Shown: one piece after another, positions 1-8,180 of the stretch
How the letters are laid out: each line of letters starts with the position of its first letter
Numbering within the stretch: the stretch's first letter is position 1
Origin: Bacteroidales bacterium
GTDB taxonomy: Bacteria > Bacteroidota > Bacteroidia > Bacteroidales > UBA932
NCBI GenBank assembly: GCA_017429475.1
Contig: JAFROX010000012.1
Location: forward strand, 1-33,804
Reading direction: 5' to 3'
DNA length: 33,804 nucleotides
Notes under the pieces: model-generated
What the model saw: the letters and a program-made list of their open reading frames with translations, nothing else
The model's database searches: none
Told to the model about the DNA's origin: nothing
Made by a program: the position numbers and the translations under genes

Positions 1-2
1 AG

Positions 3-908
3 GGCGCCGGCGACCAGGGCATAATGTTCGGCTGCGCCTGCAACGAGACCCCTGAGTATATGCCGCTGCCGGTGACCTTAGCACATACCGCTCTGATGAT
101 CCTGGCCGACATCCGCCGCGAGAATCCCAGCCCGATGCCTTACCTGAGGCCTGATGCCAAGAGTCAGTTCACCATCGAATACGATCCCGACGGCAACGCA
201 GTGCGCGTGCATACATTCGTCCTCTCCACCCAGCACGACGAGTTCGACGAGGAGAAGGCGATGCAGCGCCGCATCACCGAGGATGTGCGCAACATCCTGA
301 TTCCGCGCATCAAGAACTGCGTGGGAGAAAAGATTGCTGCACTCTTTGACGATGACTTGATACTTCACGTAAATCCAACGGGTAAATTCGTCATCGGAGG
401 CCCTCACGGCGACACCGGTCTGACAGGGCGCAAGATCGTGGTGGACACCTATGGCGGACGCAGCGCACACGGCGGCGGAGCCTTCAGCGGCAAGGATGCC
501 AGCAAAGTGGACCGCAGCGCCGCCTATGCAGCGAGGTACATCGCCAAGAATATGGTGGCAGCCGGTGTCAGCGACGAGATTATGGTGCAGATATCATATG
601 CCATCGGCATTGCGGAGCCTGTGAGCATCTTCGTAAACACCTTCGGCAAGAGCCATTCCCGTCTGGACGACAGCGAACTTGCGGAGTGCATCGGCAAGAT
701 GTTCGACCTGCGGCCCGCAGCCATAATCGAGAAGTTCGGCCTGCGCAAACCCATCTTCCTTCCGACTGCGGCATACGGCCATTTCGGACGCACTCCCTAC
801 AAGGCGCCTGTGGAAATGGTCCGAGCAGGTAAAAAAATAACCGAAGAAGTTCAGTTCTTCGGCTGGGAGCTGCTCGATGCTGTCGAGCTCTGCAAGACAC
901 TTCTCTAA
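3..908 (+). CDS. metK: S-adenosylmethionine synthase, 5'-truncated by window edge
   Basis: Makes S-adenosylmethionine from methionine and ATP in the cytosol. The reading frame is open to the window's first bases and begins [15 protein letters not shown], the conserved motif of the MetK central domain, so the N-terminal ~120-130 residues lie outside the window. Further family signatures are [14 protein letters not shown], the glycine-rich segment [18 protein letters not shown] and the C-terminal GHFGR motif. About 301 residues are visible; Bacteroidota MetK is usually about 420-430. The ATG at 24 is internal and is not the start. The gene ends 3 bp before the stop of the convergent lipoprotein gene. 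No defect is seen in the visible part. Confidence 0.97.
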   Translation, partial: GAGDQGIMFGCACNETPEYMPLPVTLAHTALMILADIRRENPSPMPYLRPDAKSQFTIEYDPDGNAVRVHTFVLSTQHDEFDEEKAMQRRITEDVRNILIPRIKNCVGEKIAALFDDDLILHVNPTGKFVIGGPHGDTGLTGRKIVVDTYGGRSAHGGGAFSGKDASKVDRSAAYAARYIAKNMVAAGVSDEIMVQISYAIGIAEPVSIFVNTFGKSHSRLDDSELAECIGKMFDLRPAAIIEKFGLRKPIFLPTAAYGHFGRTPYKAPVEMVRAGKKITEEVQFFGWELLDAVELCKTLL

Positions 909-911
909 GTG

Positions 912-1265
912 TTACTTTGCCGGGTGCTGGGTGATAATCAGGTATCTGGTGGACCCGTCGCTGCCGTACTTGGCATAAAGTTTCACCTTCCAGGTCCTCT
1001 CCACATCGAGAGTAGAAGGCGGCACTGTGACTGAGATTGTCCAGGTGCCTGCAATTCCTGATTCAGGAGTGAACGTGATGCCTTCATCTTCACTTGATGC
1101 AGTCCATTTGGCATTCGAAACGAAAGTGGTTGTAACAACTCCTCCTTCCGGACCTATTTCGGCCAGTGAAGGGTAGATGTTGGTGCTGGTATCATAGTCT
1201 GCGCAGGAGCTGAGCAACAGGGCCGCAGCTGCGAAGACGAGGATGAAGATGCGTTTGAATGTCAC
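912..1265 (-). CDS. Small BACON-like lipoprotein
   Basis: A 117-residue exported lipoprotein. Residues 1-20 form a signal peptide ending in a lipobox (LLLSSC), with Cys21 the probable lipidated residue. The rest is one beta-rich domain resembling BACON: an early GPEGG segment, then NAKWTASSEDEGITFTPESG, and a final strand LIITQH. This Trp-then-'P-x-S-G' pattern is the usual BACON layout, although the classic W-[IL]-x-[IV] block is weak. BACON domains are thought to bind glycans or mucin, or to act as spacers in surface proteins. It is divergent from the lipoprotein at 1336 and shares its promoter region. Function unknown beyond a surface or periplasmic role. Confidence 0.8.
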   Translation of the reverse strand: MTFKRIFILVFAAAALLLSSCADYDTSTNIYPSLAEIGPEGGVVTTTFVSNAKWTASSEDEGITFTPESGIAGTWTISVTVPPSTLDVERTWKVKLYAKYGSDGSTRYLIITQHPAK

Positions 1266-1290
1266 TGCAATAATGTTTGGTTCAACAGAG

Positions 1291-1323
1291 CAAAGTTAAG
1301 ATATTAAATGATATCTTTGCAAA
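1291..1323 (-). promoter_or_regulatory. Bacteroidota-type promoter for the 912-1265 lipoprotein
   Basis: On the minus strand TTTG (1323-1320) is followed after 21 bp by TAACTTTG (1298-1291), matching the Bacteroidota TTTG / TAnnTTTG consensus in sequence and spacing. The start codon at 1265 lies about 20 nt beyond the expected transcription start. Confidence 0.6.
1312..1319 (+). promoter_or_regulatory. -7 promoter box for the 1336 lipoprotein
   Basis: TATCTTTG fits TAnnTTTG and lies 16 bp before the ATG at 1336, giving a very short leader. No TTTG sits at the right distance upstream. The box lies between the -33 and -7 boxes of the divergent promoter, so the two would compete for polymerase. 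Confidence 0.5.
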
Positions 1324-1335
1324 AATTCTGCCGGT

Positions 1336-1719
1336 ATGGGACGCACCAGGAAAGTATTGATGGCTGTTTTGGCCGCCGCAGCTGTGATTGCAGCTTCAGC
1401 AGGCCTGTCATCGTGCGAAAAATACATACTCCCTACGCTGACTTTGAGCCAGGACACCCTGCTGGTCAACAAAAACGCACAGGAACTGTCCCTCGTGGTC
1501 AACACCGAAGTGAACTGGTCGTTCGACCTCAGCAGCGCGGGCGCTTCGTGGCTGACTGTCACCCCCGACATTGGACTGGGCGTTGCCACGGTCAAGATTC
1601 AGATTGAAGAAAACGGCGGTGCAAAAGTCCGCAGGGCCACTGTGCCGGTCAAGACGGCTACCCTCGAACGCAACCTGTTCATCGTCCAGTCAGCTGATGA
1701 CGTTTTGCCCGAACCTTAA
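1336..1719 (+). CDS. Small BACON-domain lipoprotein
   Basis: A 127-residue protein with an N-terminal signal peptide and a lipobox ending GLSSC (Cys27), so probably a lipoprotein. The mature part is one BACON-like module: LTLSQDTLLVNKNAQELSL, then VNWSF, the diagnostic ASWLTVTPDIG block, and a final strand LFIVQSA. It pairs divergently with the lipoprotein at 912-1265. The two are similar in plan but not close in sequence. Its stop overlaps the stop of the convergent metallo-hydrolase gene by a few bases. The role is inferred only from the domain: surface glycan contact or a spacer. Confidence 0.82.
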   Translation: MGRTRKVLMAVLAAAAVIAASAGLSSCEKYILPTLTLSQDTLLVNKNAQELSLVVNTEVNWSFDLSSAGASWLTVTPDIGLGVATVKIQIEENGGAKVRRATVPVKTATLERNLFIVQSADDVLPEP

Positions 1720-2414
1720 GGCATTTCCCTAAGCCTAACTTCTATTCCTGAACCCTCCAGGTCTGCGCACAGCTGCTGCAGGTCAGTCACCTCTTCGACC
1801 TGACCGTAATGGTAAGGATAGAAAATCTTAGGCTTGATGATCTTTGCGGCATTGACGGCCTGCCTTACGGTCATCGTGAACGGCTGGTTCACGGGCAGGA
1901 ACGCTATGTCGATGTTCTTTTCGGGAAGATTGTGGATGGCGGGAACGTCCTCCAGGTCGCCGGCGACGTAGACTTTCAGTCCGTCGAAACTCAGGATATA
2001 GCCGTTGTCACGTCCGGCAGGATGGAAATGCTCCCTGGAAACATAGTTGTAGGCCGGAACGGCTTCCACGGAAAATCCCTTTCGGAAATTGAGCGAATCC
2101 CCGTTCTGCATAATCTCGATGTCCCTGTCGTCCCTGTCCGGTATTTCCCCGGCAACGGTCTTGGTGCAGACGATGGTGGTGTCTTCCGTGGCAAGGTCCT
2201 CCAGCGCCTTCAGGTCGAAGTGGTCGCTGTGGTGGTGGGTGAAGAAGATGAAGTCGGCTTTCTCGCAGTCGCTGTAGTCTGCCAGGCTTGAAGCAGGGTC
2301 GACGTAGATGACTCTGTCTCCAAACCGGAATTTCAGGCTGGCGTGGACTATGAAGGTGATTTCCAGTTTCTTTCCGGAAGCCGTTTCGAACGTATCTGTG
2401 ACGAGGTTTTTCAT
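1716..2414 (-). CDS. Metallo-beta-lactamase-fold hydrolase (UlaG-like)
   Basis: A 232-residue cytosolic metal-dependent hydrolase of the MBL superfamily. The zinc motif H-x-H-x-D-H is present as THHHSDHFD (His60, His62, Asp64, His65). Later ligands are suggested by the HPAGRDNGY stretch, AGDLEDVP and the C-terminal YPYHYGQ. The frame runs open for 39 more codons upstream, but that extension is rich in Asn, Ile and Lys and lacks family similarity. The Met at 2414, followed by KNLVTDTFETASGKKLEITF, fits the fold's first strand, so I place the start there. It resembles the UlaG / 'MBL fold metallo-hydrolase' group; the substrate cannot be told. Confidence 0.88.
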   Translation of the reverse strand: MKNLVTDTFETASGKKLEITFIVHASLKFRFGDRVIYVDPASSLADYSDCEKADFIFFTHHHSDHFDLKALEDLATEDTTIVCTKTVAGEIPDRDDRDIEIMQNGDSLNFRKGFSVEAVPAYNYVSREHFHPAGRDNGYILSFDGLKVYVAGDLEDVPAIHNLPEKNIDIAFLPVNQPFTMTVRQAVNAAKIIKPKIFYPYHYGQVEEVTDLQQLCADLEGSGIEVRLREMP

Positions 2415-2506
2415 GTTTTCGGGGTTTTCTTCTACAATATTACTAAATAATGGAGGAATGTTGATAATAAGTTTCTTGTTGTTCAACCAAAGATGAAAAA
2501 TATTTA

Positions 2507-2514
2507 TATTTTTG
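2507..2514 (+). promoter_or_regulatory. -7 promoter box for the TonB-dependent receptor
   Basis: TATTTTTG matches TAnnTTTG and lies 38 bp before the receptor's ATG, in an AT-rich stretch between divergent genes. TTG triplets lie upstream (2476-2481), but their spacing is longer than the consensus. Confidence 0.5.
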
Positions 2515-2552
2515 AGCCGGAAAAATTTCAAATTTCAACTAAATAACTATCT

Positions 2553-5500
2553 ATGAAAAAAGCTATTAAATGCTTGCTTGCAACATTGGCAGCCATCTTC
2601 GTGACGGCATCCGCCTTTGCGCAGGTAACCAATTCGTCTCTCGGCGGTTCTATCGTTGACGAGAACGGCGAACCGGTCATCGGAGCAGCCGTCATCGCGA
2701 CCCACGAACCTTCGGGAACTGTCTATGGGGCAGCTACCAACGCCCAGGGTCGTTTCACGATCAACGGTATGCGTCCGGGCGGCCCTTACAACGTTGAGGT
2801 TTCAAGCCTCGGCTACCAGACTGCTACATACACAGGCATCACCCTTCAGCTCGCTGAGACTTATGCACTCAACGCTACCCTGAAAGAAGAGTCTCTCACT
2901 CTCGGAGAGTCTGTCGTGATCGCCACTGCTTCTTCAAAATTTGCAACTGAAAAGACCGGTGCCGTGACCAACGTCAACAACGATCAGCTGGTTGCTCTGC
3001 CTAACGTGAACCGCAGCCTCACTGAAGTCACCAAGGTTTCTCCTTACGGTGGTAAAGGAATGAGTATCGCCGGTAGTGACGGCCGTACTTCAAGCTTCAC
3101 TGTCGACGGTGCCAGCTTCAACAACAACTTCGGTCTTTCAGACGCTCTCCCGGGCGGCGGCAACCCTATCTCAATCGATGCCATCGAAGAGATGCAGATC
3201 GTGGTTTCTCCCTTTGACGTACGTCAGACCAACTTCGTCGGCGGCGCCGTGAACGCCATCACCAAGTCAGGTACCAACACTCTCAAGGGAACAGCCTACA
3301 TCTACCATCGCAACGAGAATATGCGTGGTGACGTAGTTGCAGGCGAAACCATTCCGACAGCCCGCGACCGCGACCGCAACACCACTTACGGTTTCACACT
3401 CGGCGGCCCGATCGTGAAGAACAAACTCTTCTTCTTCGTGAACTTCGAGAAGGCCACCACTCCTACCCAGATTACCAGCTGGCGTCCTTCAACCAACGGA
3501 GTTGCAAATCCTGATGCATACATTTCCCGCACTACCGTGGCCGACATGCAGAGAGTCCAGAAATATGTTATGGACAAATATGGATATGATGTAGGTTCTT
3601 ACGACGACTATTCAGGACAGGAAGGTGACACCAAGGCTCTTGCCCGTCTCGACTGGAACATCACTTCGAAACATCATCTCGCAGTCCGCTACAACTATAC
3701 TCTCAACAGGTATTGGGCTCCCACCAATGCAACTTCAATGGACCCGAGGCCTGCCCGTCCTGTATTCGGCCGTCTGTCCCAGTATGCTATGTCGTTCTCG
3801 AACGCTACATACTCATCCGACAACGTTGCCAACACCTTCTCGTTCGACTTGAACAGCCGTTTCAACAACAACCTGTCGAACCAGCTGCTTGTGACCTATT
3901 CCATCCTTGACACCAGGCGCGGTTCTCCGTCGCAGCCTTTCCCCTTCGTGGACATCATGGACGGCACAGGTACTACTACTCCTTACATGTCCCTCGGATA
4001 TGAGCTCTTCACCTGGCATAACGGCTACCACAACCGCAGCATCACTGCAAAGGACGATATCATCTACTACTTCGGTTATCACAAACTGACAGCTGGTGTA
4101 GCATATGATTACCAGATGGTGGACAACGTCTATATGCGTAACGGTACTGGTTATTACCGTTATTATTCACTTGACGATTTCCTGAATCAGGCAACTCCCG
4201 AGCTTGTAAACCTTACATACGGTTTTAATGGTGAAGAAGCTCCGGGAGCCCGCGTGCGCTATCACAAGCCGGCCGTTTATGTGCAGGATGAATGGAATCC
4301 CACTGCAAAACTGAAACTTACCGCAGGTGTCCGTCTCGAGACCATCATCTATGACAAGAGGGACGTCATCCGCAACAATGCTTTGTACAATCTTGATTAT
4401 AATGGATTCCATGTAGATACAGGCATTTGGCCCACCCCCAAGATCCAGGCTTCTCCCCGTCTCGGTTTCACCTATGACGTGCTTGGCAACGGTGACCTCA
4501 AGTTGCGCGGTGGTACCGGTCTGTTCACAGGCCGTCTGCCTCTCGTGTTCTTCACAAATATGCCTTCCAATGCAGGTATGTATCAGAATCAGGCAACTGT
4601 ATGGGCAAAAGACGGACTTGCAGGTACAGAGGAAATCCTCAATGCTTTCAACGGCAAATTTATCACTGACAAAGACGAACTGCTTAAATACTTGAACGGT
4701 CTCAATCCTGAAAGGTTCCCGACCACTATCACACCCGACAAGGGAACCGGCAAATCAAGTGTTGCAGCAGTCGATCCCAAGTTCAATATGCCGCAGATAT
4801 GGAAGACATCTTTCGCAGTGGACTACAACCTTCCGTTCTCATTCCCGTTCAGCATCAGCGCAGAGGGTATTCTCAACAAGAACGTGAACGCAGTCTATAT
4901 CCAGGATATCAACCAGAAACCGATAGCAGGATTCGCCCGTCTCAACGGCGCCGACAACCGCCCGATCTTCCCGACAGACTACACATATACCGGAACATCT
5001 GCATATGTGCTGCAGAACACCCATAAGGGTTATGGCCTTATCGGAAGCTTCCAGATCAACGCCACTCCGGTGGATGGTCTCAACATTATGGCTGCCTATA
5101 CCCACACAATCCAGAAAGAACTTACCGGTATGCCCGGCAGCGACGCTTCATCAGCATTCACGTATATTCCTACTGTTTACGGTCCCAACAACCCGGCACT
5201 CCACAATTCCGAGTATGTCACTCCTGACCGTTACTACGTGAACCTCACATATAATGACAAGGCCAACAATCACTACAGTCTGTTCTACGAGGCTTGGCGC
5301 GGTGGTTACAACTACTCTTATATGTACACCAACGACCTTAACGGCGACCTCTCTCCCTACGATGCAATATACATCCCGACTGAGAACGATTACCAGCAGG
5401 GTCAGGTGAAGTTCGCTTCTGCCGATGATGCAAGCCGCTTCTTCGCTTATGCAAAGAAGGATGCATACCTTTCAAAGAATATGGGTAAATATGCGGAAGC

Positions 5501-5834
5501 CTACAGCGTTTACTCTCCCTGGGTACACCGTCTCGACTTCCACTATGCACACGACTTCGTGGTTCGCATAGGCAATACCAAGAATGTTCTGCAGCTCAAC
5601 CTCGATGTCAACAACATCCTCAATATGTTCAACAGCAACTGGGGCGTAAGCAAGCAGATGAATCCCGATCTCAACTTCGGCCGTATCCTCAAGGTTGAAG
5701 GAGTCGGCAGCGACGGTATTCCTGTAATGTCTACTCCCGCTGCAGTTTCAGGCAATACCGAAATTTGGAAATATGTCCACAATATCGGCCAGGTATGGTC
5801 TGCACAGATCGGTGTCAAATATTTGTTCAACTAA
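2553..5834 (+). CDS. Oar-type TonB-dependent outer-membrane receptor
   Basis: A 1093-residue outer-membrane receptor. The signal peptide ends ASAFA (about residue 23). Residues ~28-115 form a carboxypeptidase-regulatory-like domain (GGSIVDENGEPVIGAAV, then GRFTINGMRPGG). A plug domain follows at ~130-235 (VDGASFNNNFG, ISIDAIEEMQIVVSPFDVRQ, FVGGAVNAITKSGTN), then a ~850-residue beta-barrel rich in Tyr and Asn. This layout is the Oar group of Bacteroidota receptors, not a typical SusC, and no SusD-like lipoprotein follows. The receptor would use TonB/ExbBD energy to import or handle an unknown substrate. The lipoprotein gene starting 15 bp downstream is almost certainly co-transcribed and is a candidate surface partner. 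Confidence 0.93.
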   Translation: MKKAIKCLLATLAAIFVTASAFAQVTNSSLGGSIVDENGEPVIGAAVIATHEPSGTVYGAATNAQGRFTINGMRPGGPYNVEVSSLGYQTATYTGITLQLAETYALNATLKEESLTLGESVVIATASSKFATEKTGAVTNVNNDQLVALPNVNRSLTEVTKVSPYGGKGMSIAGSDGRTSSFTVDGASFNNNFGLSDALPGGGNPISIDAIEEMQIVVSPFDVRQTNFVGGAVNAITKSGTNTLKGTAYIYHRNENMRGDVVAGETIPTARDRDRNTTYGFTLGGPIVKNKLFFFVNFEKATTPTQITSWRPSTNGVANPDAYISRTTVADMQRVQKYVMDKYGYDVGSYDDYSGQEGDTKALARLDWNITSKHHLAVRYNYTLNRYWAPTNATSMDPRPARPVFGRLSQYAMSFSNATYSSDNVANTFSFDLNSRFNNNLSNQLLVTYSILDTRRGSPSQPFPFVDIMDGTGTTTPYMSLGYELFTWHNGYHNRSITAKDDIIYYFGYHKLTAGVAYDYQMVDNVYMRNGTGYYRYYSLDDFLNQATPELVNLTYGFNGEEAPGARVRYHKPAVYVQDEWNPTAKLKLTAGVRLETIIYDKRDVIRNNALYNLDYNGFHVDTGIWPTPKIQASPRLGFTYDVLGNGDLKLRGGTGLFTGRLPLVFFTNMPSNAGMYQNQATVWAKDGLAGTEEILNAFNGKFITDKDELLKYLNGLNPERFPTTITPDKGTGKSSVAAVDPKFNMPQIWKTSFAVDYNLPFSFPFSISAEGILNKNVNAVYIQDINQKPIAGFARLNGADNRPIFPTDYTYTGTSAYVLQNTHKGYGLIGSFQINATPVDGLNIMAAYTHTIQKELTGMPGSDASSAFTYIPTVYGPNNPALHNSEYVTPDRYYVNLTYNDKANNHYSLFYEAWRGGYNYSYMYTNDLNGDLSPYDAIYIPTENDYQQGQVKFASADDASRFFAYAKKDAYLSKNMGKYAEAYSVYSPWVHRLDFHYAHDFVVRIGNTKNVLQLNLDVNNILNMFNSNWGVSKQMNPDLNFGRILKVEGVGSDGIPVMSTPAAVSGNTEIWKYVHNIGQVWSAQIGVKYLFN

Positions 5835-5849
5835 TAATGCTCAACTAAG

Positions 5850-8069
5850 ATGAAAACAAGATATTTCTTACTCTCGGCAGCATTAGTCATCGCAACCCTC
5901 TTCACGGGGTGTACTACAGATGAGATTATCAAGCTCAACGGCATAGAGGTTTCCAAGTCGTTCATAGGACTTGAAATGAACGGCGGCAGCCAGAGCATCG
6001 AGCTAACGACTAACGGCCCGTGGGCATTCGAGGCCTTCGACGCTGACTGGCTCACAATAAGCCCCACCAGCGGCTCAGCCGGCAAGACCACCGTCACTTT
6101 CACGGCAGGTCCTTCTGCTAACGACCATTCCCTGGAACTCAAGATCACCAGCGGCAACGAAACCCAGTATATCAGTGTATTCCAGCCCGGCGACCCTTCG
6201 CTTAAACCCAAGTATGACGAATTCAAGGAAGGTGATTACTGGATTATGTTCAACAACGACGGCAAGTGGATTGTCTCCCTTCCTGTTCCCGATGGAAGCT
6301 CTTACGGCTATCTGTACTCAACAGATGCCATTGTAAGCGGTAGCGAGCTCTCTAGCTCAGCTGCAAACGCTTTCACCTTCAAGAAGGTTGACGGCGGTTT
6401 CACCATCCAGGACGCTTCAGGCCGTTACTATTATTTGTCAGGAACCTACACCAGCTGCAACGTCGCTGCAGAGATGCCTGCTTCAGGTGCAGTATGGACA
6501 GTAGAGCAGACCGGTGACTATGAATTCTATGTAACCAATGCCAACGGCAAATGGATGCAGTTCAGCACAGGTTACTCTTCAATGGGCGTATATGACGCTC
6601 CTCAGGCTGGCGGTCTTCTTCCTTACCTCGTAGAGATGGGCGAGCCCCCGGTAGAACCTCTCGTTCTCCAGACCGAAGATAAAGTCGAGATGCCTCAGGA
6701 AGGCGGTTCATTCGAAACCGGCATCCTCTGCCTCGGCGACGGCATCGCATTCTCTGTTCCTGCTGAGGCTCAGAGCTGGCTCGGTCTCGTGGTTTCAAAG
6801 GTTGACGGCGACATTACCACCTATACCGTGAACGTAGCCGAGAACCCTGCAAGCAACCGCAGCGCTGACATCCTCTTCAAGACCAACTACAACGGCAACG
6901 AGTATACCGCTACAGTTACCGTAAGCCAGAACGGAGCCATCACTCCCGCAACTGTCGGTGAAGTCGATGCTGCATCAGACGATCCCAATGTTCTCTACCG
7001 TGTCCAGGGTTATGTTTCAAGCGTCAACAACCTTGCAAAAGGCCGCTTCAACATCAAGGACTTCTCAGGCGAGATCTATGCATACAACATCGCAGCTGAA
7101 CCGGGCGGATCTACCGACCTATCTGGCATCATCGAAGAAGGCGACGTTGTGACCATCGTAGGTTACAAGACTTCTTACCAGGGCAAGAACGAGCTCGTCG
7201 GCTATCTCGAGAGCTTCTATCCCGTAGAGACTGTCACCATCGCCGAGTTCAACGCAGCAGAAGACGCAGCTGATGTATGGTACCGCATCACCGGTGTCGT
7301 AACCAACGGCGAAGGCAAGACCGAAGGCGGCGTTACCAAGAAGTTCGACCTCGCAACCTATGGCAACTTTGACCTCGTGGATGAGACCGGAAGTGTATAC
7401 GTATACGGTGTGCTGACCGGACTCAACGGTGAGAAAGGCAAGTTCGGCACCCTCGGCGTACAGGAAGGCGACGAACTCACCATCGTGGCGGCCAAGAAGA
7501 CCTACAAAGACCTTATCGAGGCTGATCCTACCTGGTATGTATCACACGTTCCCGCTGTAGAGCCCGAACCCGAGCCCGAGCTTACAGTTTATCTTGACGA
7601 GCCCTTCGCAGAGGGCCCTGGTGCTTTCACAGTAGAAAATGCCCTGATTCACGATGATCTTGAATACATATGGACTTTCGACAGCAAATATGGAATGAAA
7701 GCATCAGCCTTCGTAAACGGAACTGCATACGAGTCTGAGAGCTGGCTCATCTCTCCGTCGATGGATCTTTCTGAAGCTACTGCAATCACTCTTACCTTCG
7801 ACCAGGCAGCCAACAAGTTTGCTGAGAATGCCTATAAGGATCAGTGCAAGGTTGTTGCAATCTGCGGCGAAGAGACCATTGAAATCACTATTCCGGAAGA
7901 CAAGCTTCTTCCTGGCAATAGCTGGACTTTCGTGACCACTACTCTTGACCTTTCAAGTGTTGCCAGCAAGAGCGATGTGAAAGTGGCTTTTGTCTACAAG
8001 AGCTCTACAGAATCTTGCGGTACCTGGGAAATCAAGAATGTCAAAGTGGAAGACACCCCCGAAGACTAA
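5850..8069 (+). CDS. Multidomain BACON / OB-fold surface lipoprotein
   Basis: A 739-residue lipoprotein with lipobox LFTGC (Cys21). Domains in order: a BACON module at ~35-113 (ADWLTISPTSGSAG); a ~150-residue beta region at ~120-265 with repeated Y/W-x-x-N-NGKW turns (FNNDGKWIV, NANGKWMQF), perhaps a trefoil-like fold; a second BACON-like module at ~272-360 (AQSWLGLVVS); two OB-fold-like modules at ~365-460 and ~465-570 (YRVQGYVSSV and YRITGVVTNG, each followed by a GDxxTIVxxK strand); an acidic Pro-Glu linker; and a C-terminal jelly-roll resembling the choice-of-anchor J family (SWLISPSMDLS). It probably sits on the cell surface with the receptor upstream and binds a ligand. No catalytic motif is seen. 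Confidence 0.85.
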   Translation: MKTRYFLLSAALVIATLFTGCTTDEIIKLNGIEVSKSFIGLEMNGGSQSIELTTNGPWAFEAFDADWLTISPTSGSAGKTTVTFTAGPSANDHSLELKITSGNETQYISVFQPGDPSLKPKYDEFKEGDYWIMFNNDGKWIVSLPVPDGSSYGYLYSTDAIVSGSELSSSAANAFTFKKVDGGFTIQDASGRYYYLSGTYTSCNVAAEMPASGAVWTVEQTGDYEFYVTNANGKWMQFSTGYSSMGVYDAPQAGGLLPYLVEMGEPPVEPLVLQTEDKVEMPQEGGSFETGILCLGDGIAFSVPAEAQSWLGLVVSKVDGDITTYTVNVAENPASNRSADILFKTNYNGNEYTATVTVSQNGAITPATVGEVDAASDDPNVLYRVQGYVSSVNNLAKGRFNIKDFSGEIYAYNIAAEPGGSTDLSGIIEEGDVVTIVGYKTSYQGKNELVGYLESFYPVETVTIAEFNAAEDAADVWYRITGVVTNGEGKTEGGVTKKFDLATYGNFDLVDETGSVYVYGVLTGLNGEKGKFGTLGVQEGDELTIVAAKKTYKDLIEADPTWYVSHVPAVEPEPEPELTVYLDEPFAEGPGAFTVENALIHDDLEYIWTFDSKYGMKASAFVNGTAYESESWLISPSMDLSEATAITLTFDQAANKFAENAYKDQCKVVAICGEETIEITIPEDKLLPGNSWTFVTTTLDLSSVASKSDVKVAFVYKSSTESCGTWEIKNVKVEDTPED

Positions 8070-8096
8070 ATACAGGTATAATATTTGATTATTGGA

Positions 8097-8131
8097 GGGC
8101 GCGGACTTCTTTGAGGTCTGCGCCCTTTTTT
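8097..8131 (+). terminator. Rho-independent terminator after the receptor/lipoprotein pair
   Basis: A 10-bp stem (GGGCGCGGAC pairing with GTCTGCGCCC, one G-T pair) closes a short loop and is followed by TTTTTT. It lies 27 bp after the lipoprotein stop. Confidence 0.9.
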
Positions 8132-8140
8132 GTATATTTG
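8110..8140 (+). promoter_or_regulatory. Promoter of the nuclease lipoprotein, overlapping a terminator
   Basis: TTTG (8110-8113) and TATATTTG (8133-8140) are separated by 19 bp, an exact consensus pair. The TTTG lies in the loop of the preceding terminator hairpin. The ATG at 8181 follows after about 35 nt of leader. Confidence 0.65.
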
Positions 8141-8180
8141 TTAGAATCTGTATAGGTATTGTCCACTAAAGGATTTTCAT

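Noticed and set aside
2553-8069. SusC/SusD pair
   Set aside because: The receptor is Oar-like and the following lipoprotein has BACON and OB-type modules with no SusD features.
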